Origin: Heteroruminococcus sp964370005
Lineage (GTDB): Bacteria; Bacillota; Clostridia; Oscillospirales; Ruminococcaceae
Direction: 5' to 3'
Assembly: GCA_964370005.1 (NCBI GenBank)
Contig: CAYJGR010000066.1
Coordinates: 1-12,336, forward strand
DNA: 12,336 nt
Under the pieces are notes generated by a model. The model saw only the letters and a program-made list of their open reading frames with translations, was not told the DNA's origin and searched no databases. The translations under genes and the position numbers were made by a program. Positions 6,151-12,336 of the stretch are shown here, piece by piece. Numbering within the stretch: position 1 is the stretch's first letter; each line of letters begins with the position of its first letter.

Positions 6151-7362
6151 ATGCACAGCAGTGTGCTGAGTGTTTCACAACTGAATTTTTATGTAAAAAG
6201 CCTGCTTGATGAGAGCCGTCCTTTAAAGGATTTATATATCAGGGGGGAAATTTCAAACTTTACAAGGAATATGAAAAGCGGGCACTGCTACTTTACCCTG
6301 AAGGACGACGAATCCTCGGTGAGAGCGGTTATGTTCACCCGCTATGCCGATGAGATGAAGTTTGAGCCAGGTAGCGGCATGGAGGTACTGGTGCGATGCA
6401 GTGCCGGTATATATCAGCGTGAGGGACAATTTCAGCTCACAGTATTTGAAATGCAACCGCAGGGACTGGGTGGGGTGTATCTTGCAGTACAACAACTCAA
6501 AGAACGCCTGCAAAAAGAGGGATTGTTTGACGATGAGCATAAAAAATCACTCCCGCTTTATCCCCGTAAAATTGGGGTGATAACCTCGACCGGGGCGGCG
6601 GCTTACACCGACATACTTACAGTACTCTCCCGACGTTGGCCCATGGCCGAGGTGATCGTCTCCAAAACATCGGTGCAGGGCAGTGGAGCGGCGACCGAGA
6701 TGACAAAGGCACTAAAAGCTATAGACCGCTATGGTGACTGTGATGTGCTTATCCTTGGGCGGGGCGGAGGCTCTGTGGAGGATTTGTGGGAATTTAACAG
6801 CGAGGAGTTGGCGCGGGCGGTCTATGCCTGTGAGACACCCATCGTTTCGGCGGTGGGACATGAGCGGGATTATACCATATGTGACCTTTGTGCTGACCTA
6901 CGAGCACCCACCCCCTCGGCGGCGGCCGAACTTTCCACCCCCGATATACGGGAGATTATGCAGTGGCTTGACGGCATGTCCATAAAGCTAACCGAGAGCG
7001 TAAATATGTATATTTCGATGCATAAACAGCGGATTTTACTGCAAAAATCAAAAGTTTATGCAGGAAGTCCCCAAAAAATCCTCGATAAAAATAGACAAAC
7101 GGTGCATAATTTGATACAATTATTCACAGTAGCGAGCGGGAGGACGTTTGAGCGCAAGGCACATGCCCTGGAGCTTGTGCGCCGACAGCTCAGCGGGCTT
7201 AATCCTTTGGAGATTTTGTCGAGGGGTTACAGTGTGACCTGTGATGAGCAGGGCAAGCCTGTAAGTGACGCATCACAGCTCGCACCGGGGCAAAGCATCA
7301 CCACTCGGTTAGGTCATGGGAAGATTGTATCGACCGTGACCGCACTACAAATAGACGACTGA
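6151..7362 (+). CDS. xseA: Exodeoxyribonuclease VII large subunit
   Basis: This 403-residue protein is typical for XseA in length. Residues about 1-100 form the N-terminal OB-fold DNA-binding domain (SVSQLNFYVKSLL, IRGEISNF, SGHCYFTLKD). The catalytic domain follows with GVITSTGAAAYTDIL, GRGGGSVEDLWEFN (from residue 203), SAVGHERD (His237, Asp240) and the ADLRAPTPSAAAE stretch; then a helical region that carries the small-subunit contacts, and a C-terminal segment with the GYSV motif. Exonuclease VII degrades single-stranded DNA from both ends without needing metal. The start at 6151 leaves one base after the upstream stop. The small subunit gene xseB follows 25 bases downstream. Confidence 0.96.
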   Translation: MHSSVLSVSQLNFYVKSLLDESRPLKDLYIRGEISNFTRNMKSGHCYFTLKDDESSVRAVMFTRYADEMKFEPGSGMEVLVRCSAGIYQREGQFQLTVFEMQPQGLGGVYLAVQQLKERLQKEGLFDDEHKKSLPLYPRKIGVITSTGAAAYTDILTVLSRRWPMAEVIVSKTSVQGSGAATEMTKALKAIDRYGDCDVLILGRGGGSVEDLWEFNSEELARAVYACETPIVSAVGHERDYTICDLCADLRAPTPSAAAELSTPDIREIMQWLDGMSIKLTESVNMYISMHKQRILLQKSKVYAGSPQKILDKNRQTVHNLIQLFTVASGRTFERKAHALELVRRQLSGLNPLEILSRGYSVTCDEQGKPVSDASQLAPGQSITTRLGHGKIVSTVTALQIDD

Positions 7363-7377
7363 TATTATAAAAAAAGT

Positions 7378-7383
7378 GGAGGT
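7378..7383 (+). promoter_or_regulatory. Ribosome binding site fixing the xseB start
   Basis: GGAGGT lies 4 bases before GTG at 7388. The earlier in-frame GTG at 7376 overlaps this site and has no Shine-Dalgarno sequence of its own. Confidence 0.65.
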
Positions 7384-7387
7384 TAGC

Positions 7388-7591
7388 GTGAAAAAACAAC
7401 CCACATTTGAAGAGTCGCTGACCGGTCTTAGCGACATTGTGAGAAAACTTGAAGATCGCACCATAACCCTTGAACAAGCAATGGAGCTGTTTGAAAAGGG
7501 TGTGACGCTCATAGAGCACTGCCAAAACGAGTTAAAACAGGCCGAACAAAGGGTGACCGAACTTTCAAAACCGCTAAATGAAACGGAGTAA
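7388..7591 (+). CDS. xseB: Exodeoxyribonuclease VII small subunit
   Basis: This 67-residue protein of two helices starts with KKQPTFEESLTGL and continues with VRKLEDRTITLEQAMELFEKG and a second helix around CQNELKQAEQRV, the standard XseB pattern. Several copies bind each XseA and are needed for a stable exonuclease VII. The GTG at 7388 is chosen because the GGAGGT at 7378-7383 is well placed and because homologues commonly begin with MKK...TFEEAL. The longer version from GTG at 7376 would add 4 residues (MEVS). The stop at 7589-7591 lies 7 bases before the ispA start. Confidence 0.94.
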   Translation: MKKQPTFEESLTGLSDIVRKLEDRTITLEQAMELFEKGVTLIEHCQNELKQAEQRVTELSKPLNETE

Positions 7592-7598
7592 GCCAAAA

Positions 7599-8495
7599 AT
7601 GCAACAGGATTTCAAAGAGCAGTTTGACTGCTACCTATCACAGATAAATGCGTCTCTCCCTCACTATCTACCCGACACCGATTGCCCCCAAAAGTCGGTG
7701 GTAGAGGCCATGCATTATAGCCTACTCGGCTCGGGTAAGCGTATTCGTGGTGTGATGACCCTCGCATTTTGTGAGTTGTGCGGTGGGGATACTGTAAAGG
7801 CATTGCCATTTGCGGCGGCGATTGAGATGATACACGCCTATTCGCTCATACACGATGACCTGCCCTGTATGGATGACGATGACCTACGCCGAGGAAAGCC
7901 CTCTTGCCATGTAGCTTTTGGCGAGGCTACGGCACTTTTGGCAGGCGATGCCCTGCTCACTTTGGCCTTTGACACTCTGCTAAATGCTAAGCACACCGGC
8001 GATATCCCAAATGATCTCCTCATAAGGGCGATGAGGGAGCTATCTTATGCCGCAGGTGTACAGGGCATGGTGGGTGGACAGGTCATAGATTTGGAGAGTG
8101 AGAACACCGAGATAACCCCCGAGCGACTGGCCACCCTTGACAGCATGAAGACCGGCGCACTCATTCGTGCCGCCGCTGTGATGGGGTGCATTATTGCAGG
8201 TTCTACAGATGATATTATTGAGCGTGCACGAACCTATGCGGGGCATATTGGGCTTGCATTTCAAATTGTGGATGATATTTTGGATGTAACGGCCGCCCAG
8301 GAGGAACTTGGCAAGCCGATAGGCAGTGATGATAAACATAAAAAGAGCACATATGTCAGTCTATATGGACTACAGCAGTCGCAAGAGATGGTAAAAGATT
8401 TGGTGTTAAAAGCTGATTTGGCCATAAAAGGCACCGAGCTTGATCACACATTTTTATATAAACTGGCCGATATGTTGGCCAAACGTAAACACTGA
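7599..8495 (+). CDS. ispA: Farnesyl diphosphate synthase (short-chain polyprenyl synthase)
   Basis: This 298-residue protein matches bacterial FPP synthases (about 296 in B. subtilis). Visible motifs are GSGKRIRG (44-51, IPP binding), the first Asp-rich motif DDLPCMD (86-92) followed by DDDLRRGKP, GGQVIDLE (159-166), Lys184-Thr185 in the MKTGAL segment, and the second Asp-rich motif DDILD (225-229). It condenses IPP with DMAPP and GPP to give FPP, the precursor of undecaprenyl and other isoprenoids. Tyr81, five residues before the first motif, fits C15 rather than longer products. The ATG at 7599 has GGAG (7585-7588) upstream; the in-frame ATG at 7578 overlaps xseB and lacks a site. dxs, often next to ispA, is not here. 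Confidence 0.95.
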   Translation: MQQDFKEQFDCYLSQINASLPHYLPDTDCPQKSVVEAMHYSLLGSGKRIRGVMTLAFCELCGGDTVKALPFAAAIEMIHAYSLIHDDLPCMDDDDLRRGKPSCHVAFGEATALLAGDALLTLAFDTLLNAKHTGDIPNDLLIRAMRELSYAAGVQGMVGGQVIDLESENTEITPERLATLDSMKTGALIRAAAVMGCIIAGSTDDIIERARTYAGHIGLAFQIVDDILDVTAAQEELGKPIGSDDKHKKSTYVSLYGLQQSQEMVKDLVLKADLAIKGTELDHTFLYKLADMLAKRKH

Positions 8496-8529
8496 AAACG
8501 TAACAAATACGGCAAAACGGAGAGTCTAA

Positions 8530-9078
8530 ATGGATAACATTCACAACATATTCACAGCCAACCCGATAATAACGGTGGCATTTTTGTCGTGGGGGGCGGC
8601 GCAGGTCATAAAGACCTTGCTCACACTGCTTACCACCCATGCATTTGTACCCGAACGGCTTTACGGTGCGGGGGGGATGCCCAGTTCTCACTCGTCGCTG
8701 GTATGCGCAATGGCGGTGGCGGTCGCCCGTACCGAGGGCTTTGCAAGCTCGCTGTTTGCCTTATCACTTATATTTGCGGGGGTCGTAATGTATGATGCTA
8801 TGGGTGTGCGCCGTGCAGCGGGGGAACATGCAAAGGTTATTAACCGCATGGTATTTAACTTTAACGACCTATCCAAGGATTTATCAAATCTGTTCTCAAA
8901 CAAAGAAAGTGTGAGTGAGGATATTGAGGTACCTATAACCGATAATGACAGTGAGGATGCACATACCGAAGATGAGGTGCAAAAAAAGCTCAAAGAATAC
9001 TTGGGTCATACCCCGCTTGAAGTTCTTGGTGGCGCACTCTTGGGCGTACTTATGGCCACAATTATACCTATAACATAA
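8530..9078 (+). CDS. Divergent PAP2 family membrane protein (YuiD/DUF212-like)
   Basis: This 182-residue protein has about four hydrophobic segments (about residues 13-35, 56-66, 72-88 and 162-181). Family signatures are GGMPSSHSS (48-56), YDAMGVRRAAGEHA (88-101) with the Asn at 105, and LGHTPLEVLGGALLG (158-172). These resemble the PAP2 phosphatase motifs but diverge from them, hence the family name; the substrate is not established. A lipid phosphate role would suit its place after the farnesyl diphosphate synthase gene, but that is inference. Residues about 112-150 form an acidic, polar stretch that shorter homologues (about 158 residues) seem to lack. The ATG follows CGGAGAG (8518-8524). 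Confidence 0.88.
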   Translation: MDNIHNIFTANPIITVAFLSWGAAQVIKTLLTLLTTHAFVPERLYGAGGMPSSHSSLVCAMAVAVARTEGFASSLFALSLIFAGVVMYDAMGVRRAAGEHAKVINRMVFNFNDLSKDLSNLFSNKESVSEDIEVPITDNDSEDAHTEDEVQKKLKEYLGHTPLEVLGGALLGVLMATIIPIT

Positions 9079-9091
9079 AGGGGCTGGCTGT

Positions 9092-9889
9092 ATGAAGGTG
9101 CGTTTGGATATTATGTTGGTACAGCGAGGGCTTGTGGGCAGCAGAGAGCGTGCCAAGGGTGTTATTATGGCGGGGCTTGTCTATGTCAACAATCAAAAGG
9201 CCGACAAACCGGGGCAGGATGTCTCGGACAGTGACAACATAGAAGTAAGAGGGGAAACCCTACCATATGTTAGCCGAGGTGGGCTAAAGCTTGAAAAAGC
9301 CCTTGAAACATTTTCACTTACACTTGAAGGTTTTGTATGTGCCGATATAGGGGCCTCGACAGGCGGGTTTACCGATTGTATGCTACAAAATGGGGCTGTG
9401 AAGGTCTATGCTGTCGATGTGGGGTATGGTCAACTCGCTTGGAAACTTCGCCAAGACCCACGGGTGATAAATTTTGAGCGCACAAACGCACGAAATCTCA
9501 CACAGGAGCAAATACCGGAGGGTTTGGATTTTGTATCGGTCGATGTTTCGTTTATCTCACTTGGGCTGATTTTTCCTGTCATTGCCGAGCACCTTAAACA
9601 GGGTGGCGTGGCAGTTTGTCTTGTCAAGCCGCAGTTTGAGGCGGGCAAGGGGCTTGTGGGCAAAAAAGGTGTGGTCAGAGAAAGTGCGATACATCACGAT
9701 GTGATTTGTAAAGTGACCGATATGGCCGGGCAGTCGGGACTGTGTCCGCAGGGGCTGGATTTTTCACCTGTCAAAGGGCCGGAGGGGAATATCGAATTTT
9801 TATTGATGCTACGCAAGACCGAGGATGAGAGCTGTGTAGATGAGCAAAAAATATCACAGGTTGTAGAGAATGCCCATAGTAGCTTGTAA
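9092..9889 (+). CDS. tlyA: TlyA-family S4-FtsJ rRNA 2'-O-methyltransferase / hemolysin-like protein
   Basis: This 265-residue protein has an N-terminal S4 RNA-binding domain (about 1-60: VRLDIMLVQRGL, SRERAKGVIMAG) and a Rossmann-type FtsJ methyltransferase domain. The SAM-binding motif is DIGASTGGFTD (85-95). A likely catalytic K-D-K-E tetrad is Lys66, Asp151, Lys179 and Glu235; all four are offset by three from the positions I recall for Mycobacterium TlyA. Mycobacterial TlyA methylates 16S and 23S rRNA ribose; the substrate in Clostridia is not certain. The ATG at 9092 has AAGGGGCTGG just upstream. It sits 13 bases after the PAP2-like gene, in the position known from B. subtilis (yqxC). 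Confidence 0.94.
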   Translation: MKVRLDIMLVQRGLVGSRERAKGVIMAGLVYVNNQKADKPGQDVSDSDNIEVRGETLPYVSRGGLKLEKALETFSLTLEGFVCADIGASTGGFTDCMLQNGAVKVYAVDVGYGQLAWKLRQDPRVINFERTNARNLTQEQIPEGLDFVSVDVSFISLGLIFPVIAEHLKQGGVAVCLVKPQFEAGKGLVGKKGVVRESAIHHDVICKVTDMAGQSGLCPQGLDFSPVKGPEGNIEFLLMLRKTEDESCVDEQKISQVVENAHSSL

Positions 9890-9918
9890 CAAATGTATGT
9901 AATATATAAAGGGGTTAT

Positions 9919-10782
9919 ATGAATATTTTTCTCATGCCCAATCTGGGCAAACCAAAGGCACTGGAATATTCAAAAGAAGTCGCTCGTATTCTGGGTCGGC
10001 TTGGGTGTAAGATTTTGATGCCACACTATGATGCCTCTGCAAGTGGCATGACCGATATTACCCCACTGGACAGCACCGAGGAGTGTGTGGCGGGATGTGA
10101 TGTTATAATTGCTATTGGGGGAGATGGCACTATAATTCACAGCGTGCGCCAAGCCCTAAGCCATGACAAGCCGGTACTGGGGATAAATGCAGGACACCTC
10201 GGATTTTTGGCGCAGGCCGAGTGCGATGACCGCCTGACAGCATTGCTAACTCGTCTCAAAGAGGGGGATTATAACATAGAACACCGCACCGTTTTATCGG
10301 CCACTATAACCGGCGATGGACGAAATTACAACGGTGTGGCTATAAACGATGCGGTTATATTCAAAGGCCTGAATTATAACCTTGTAGATTTAGAGATGCA
10401 CTGTGATGGTGTGTATATGGACAGCATTAGGGCGGATGGGCTGATTTTCGCCACACCAACAGGCTCGACGGCCTATTCGATGTCGGCAGGTGGGCCTATT
10501 GTTGATCACCACATGGATGCCATTGTGATGACCCCCATATGTCCTCATCGCCTCACGGCAAGGGCACTGCTCTTTTCAGCTGATAGAAAAATAAGCGTTT
10601 CGCCAACTATGCCACCGCGCGATGGGGAACTTTTTCTCTCACTGGATGGTGCGCCCCCCATGTCGATCGATGAGGGAGAGATGATCACCATAGGTTCAAG
10701 CAGTCGTTCGGCTAAGTTTATAACATTTGGTGAAAAACAATTTTATGAGATACTTTCACAAAAAATAGTCCACAAAAAGTAA
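9919..10782 (+). CDS. nadK: NAD kinase
   Basis: This 287-residue protein matches the bacterial ATP/polyphosphate NAD kinase family. Visible motifs are GGDGT (67-71, phosphate donor and catalytic Asp69), GINAGHLGFLA (from 88), the AINDAVI segment, ADGLIFATPTGSTAYSMSAGGP (the conserved substrate-binding stretch) and PICPH near the C-terminal beta domain. It phosphorylates NAD to NADP in the cytoplasm. The ATG follows GGGG at 9911-9914. It lies between tlyA and argR, an arrangement common in Clostridia but not in B. subtilis. Homologues usually have Asn-Glu or Asn-Asp at the AINDAVI position, and Asn-Asp is present here. Confidence 0.96.
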   Translation: MNIFLMPNLGKPKALEYSKEVARILGRLGCKILMPHYDASASGMTDITPLDSTEECVAGCDVIIAIGGDGTIIHSVRQALSHDKPVLGINAGHLGFLAQAECDDRLTALLTRLKEGDYNIEHRTVLSATITGDGRNYNGVAINDAVIFKGLNYNLVDLEMHCDGVYMDSIRADGLIFATPTGSTAYSMSAGGPIVDHHMDAIVMTPICPHRLTARALLFSADRKISVSPTMPPRDGELFLSLDGAPPMSIDEGEMITIGSSSRSAKFITFGEKQFYEILSQKIVHKK

Positions 10783-10822
10783 CAAATGTTTCATACAACT
10801 ATCTGAAAGTGGGTGAGTACAA

Positions 10823-11284
10823 ATGAAATCCAGACGTCACGCAAAAATATTGGAACTAATCGATCAAAATTCAATAGATACTCAAGAGGAGCTGCTGCGA
10901 CTTCTTACCGAAGGTGGTTTTCATGTGACCCAGGCGACTGTGTCACGGGATATAAAGGAGTTGCGACTTGTAAAAACCCAGTCGCCCGGCGGGGGATATC
11001 ACTATACCACGGGTTCGGCCACAACATCGGTGGATATGTCATTTAAGTTTCATGCCATTTTTACCGAGTCGGTCAACAGTGTGGATTATGCCCTGAATAC
11101 CGTGGTTGTCAAGTGTTACACCGGCATGGCCAATGCGGCCTGTGCGGCACTAGATTCGATACATTGGAAAGGTGTTGTAGGTACACTTGCGGGTGATGAC
11201 ACCATATTCATACTTATGCGTGACCAAGAAAGTGCGGCCGACTTTGTAGAAGAACTGCGCAAAATGCTTGCAGGTGCGAGGTGA
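10823..11284 (+). CDS. argR: Arginine repressor ArgR/AhrC
   Basis: This 153-residue protein has the usual ArgR length (about 150). The N-terminal winged helix-turn-helix (about 1-65) includes ILELIDQNSIDTQEELLRLL and the recognition helix TQATVSRDIKELRL (36-49). The C-terminal domain (about 75-153) carries the hexamer and arginine-binding motifs GMANAACAALD (101-111) and GTLAGDDT (120-127), where Asp125 and Asp126 would contact arginine. It represses arginine synthesis genes and can activate catabolism when arginine is bound. The ATG at 10823 follows GGGTGAG (10811-10817). I see no convincing ARG box in the 40 bases upstream, and no arginine genes lie in the window. recN begins 4 bases after its stop. 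Confidence 0.96.
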   Translation: MKSRRHAKILELIDQNSIDTQEELLRLLTEGGFHVTQATVSRDIKELRLVKTQSPGGGYHYTTGSATTSVDMSFKFHAIFTESVNSVDYALNTVVVKCYTGMANAACAALDSIHWKGVVGTLAGDDTIFILMRDQESAADFVEELRKMLAGAR

Positions 11285-11288
11285 TTTT

Positions 11289-12336
11289 ATGCTGTACAGT
11301 CTTACCATCAAAAATATTGCCGTGATTTCACAGGCCAAAATTTCCTTTACAAATGGTCTTAATGTCTTCACAGGAGAGACAGGCGCCGGCAAAACCATAC
11401 TTATCGGGGCGATAAATGCTGTGCTCGGGGCAAGAACCTCACGAGGGATAATTCGCACCGGCGAGGATACCGCCTTTGTCGAGGCCGAGTTCTGCGAGCT
11501 TTCCCCCGAGAATATAGCCACTATAGAACAGATGGGCTACCCTGTAGAGGGTGGCCGTCTCACGGTGTCTCGAGAGCTATCGTCCGACCCCAACAAGGGT
11601 CACTGCAAGATAGGCAAAAAGACTGTGACGGCCACCGCCTTGCGACAGGTGGGGGATTTACTCATAAATGTACACGGCCAACAGGATAACCAACAGCTTC
11701 TATTGGCACAAAAACATCTTGAATATATCGACAGCTTCGGGGAACTTCACCCACTGCGTGAACAGTATAAAAAGGCCTATGAGGAGTACACCGATATAAA
11801 ATCGCAACTCGACAGCCTGAATATGGATGAAAACTTAAAAGCACAGCGCATGGACATGCTTGAGTTTCAAATCCGTGAGATTGAGTCAGCTGAACTCACC
11901 GACGGCGAGGAAGAGGAGCTGGACAGTCTGCGCAAACGCGCAAAAAATGCCGAGAAGGTTACCGCTGCTTTGGCACAGGCTCAAAGCGCACTCGAGGGAA
12001 GTGAGGAGCAACAGGGCATGGTATATCTGTGTGACCTGTTGTGTGACGGCGTGGAGGATGCTGCAAAGTTTGTGGAGGAGCTCGAGGAATACCCCGCAAA
12101 ATTGCGGGAGTTTGGTTATGAGCTTGAGGAGCTGTTGGCGGTATTGCGTGAGCAAATCGATTCGGTTGCCTTTGACCCCCGCAAACTCGATGAAGTTGAG
12201 AGTAGACTCGATCAGATATACCGCCTAAGAAAGAAGTACGGTGGCACAATAAGTGAAATTTTGCGACACTGTGAAAAATGCCAAAAGGAGCTTGACAGCC
12301 TGAATCTCTCATCCGAAAGAGCCGAGGAACTGGAGA
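11289..12336 (+). CDS. recN: DNA repair protein RecN, N-terminal part (3' truncated by window edge)
   Basis: The frame is open from ATG at 11289 to the end of the window, giving 349 complete codons, about 60% of a usual RecN (about 550-570). Visible parts are the N-terminal strand MLYSLTIKNIAVI, the Walker A motif GETGAGKT (29-36), the HGQQDNQQLL signature (from residue 129), and a long heptad-like coiled coil from about 150 onward, rich in Glu, Leu, Lys and Gln. RecN is an SMC-like ATPase that gathers DNA ends early in double-strand break repair. The ribosome binding site GAGGTGA (11278-11284) overlaps the argR stop. The second half of the coil, the Walker B motif and the C-terminal head lie beyond the window. 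Confidence 0.95.
   Translation, partial: MLYSLTIKNIAVISQAKISFTNGLNVFTGETGAGKTILIGAINAVLGARTSRGIIRTGEDTAFVEAEFCELSPENIATIEQMGYPVEGGRLTVSRELSSDPNKGHCKIGKKTVTATALRQVGDLLINVHGQQDNQQLLLAQKHLEYIDSFGELHPLREQYKKAYEEYTDIKSQLDSLNMDENLKAQRMDMLEFQIREIESAELTDGEEEELDSLRKRAKNAEKVTAALAQAQSALEGSEEQQGMVYLCDLLCDGVEDAAKFVEELEEYPAKLREFGYELEELLAVLREQIDSVAFDPRKLDEVESRLDQIYRLRKKYGGTISEILRHCEKCQKELDSLNLSSERAEELE

Noticed and set aside
9884..9910. Possible promoter before nadK (TTGTAA, 15-base spacer, TATAAA)
   Set aside because: The spacer is too short and transcription would start almost at the nadK ATG, leaving no room for the ribosome binding site.
10783..10822. ARG box for ArgR self-regulation upstream of argR
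   Set aside because: No palindrome resembling TGAATAATTATTCA could be seen in the spacer.

Overview
The window reads as a chromosomal segment from an endospore-forming member of the Firmicutes, class Clostridia, possibly an Oscillospirales/Ruminococcaceae-type gut lineage. Three things support this: an almost complete spoIIIA sporulation operon, followed by the nusB-xseA-xseB-ispA-tlyA-nadK-argR-recN order typical of Clostridia, and strong purine-rich Shine-Dalgarno sites with frequent GTG starts. The class is well supported; the family is a guess. Every gene is on the + strand. The 100-base run of N suggests scaffolded draft or metagenome data.

Region 1 (1-4280) is the spoIIIA operon: the 3' end of spoIIIAA, then spoIIIAB, AC, AD, AE, AF, AG and AH, all intact. 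Together they encode the mother-cell half of the channel that joins mother cell and forespore across the intermembrane space (SpoIIIA-SpoIIQ). AA is the ATPase, AB to AF are membrane components, and AG and AH are ring-forming proteins. Genes overlap or nearly touch, apart from a small hairpin between AF and AG.

Region 2 (4281-4770) is the transition to housekeeping genes. A good sigma-A-type promoter with an extended -10 lies just after spoIIIAH. It is followed by the assembly gap, which has removed the start of an Asp23/YqhY-family gene, and then by a strong GC-rich hairpin just before nusB.

Region 3 (4771-12336) is a tightly packed housekeeping run: nusB (transcription antitermination), a TsaD/Kae1-like paralogue, xseA and xseB (exonuclease VII), ispA (farnesyl diphosphate synthase), a divergent PAP2 membrane protein, tlyA (S4-FtsJ rRNA methyltransferase), nadK, argR, and recN, which runs off the right edge. 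Compared with the Bacillus subtilis order, accB/accC, folD and dxs are missing from this stretch; the Kae1-like gene sits where folD would be and the PAP2-like gene where dxs would be.

I found no mobile element, CRISPR array, tRNA, rRNA or riboswitch. No stretch longer than 300 bases lacks a gene. I see no entirely new system here. The points most worth a second look are the Kae1-like paralogue, the hairpin ahead of nusB, and the promoter that separates the sporulation and housekeeping blocks.
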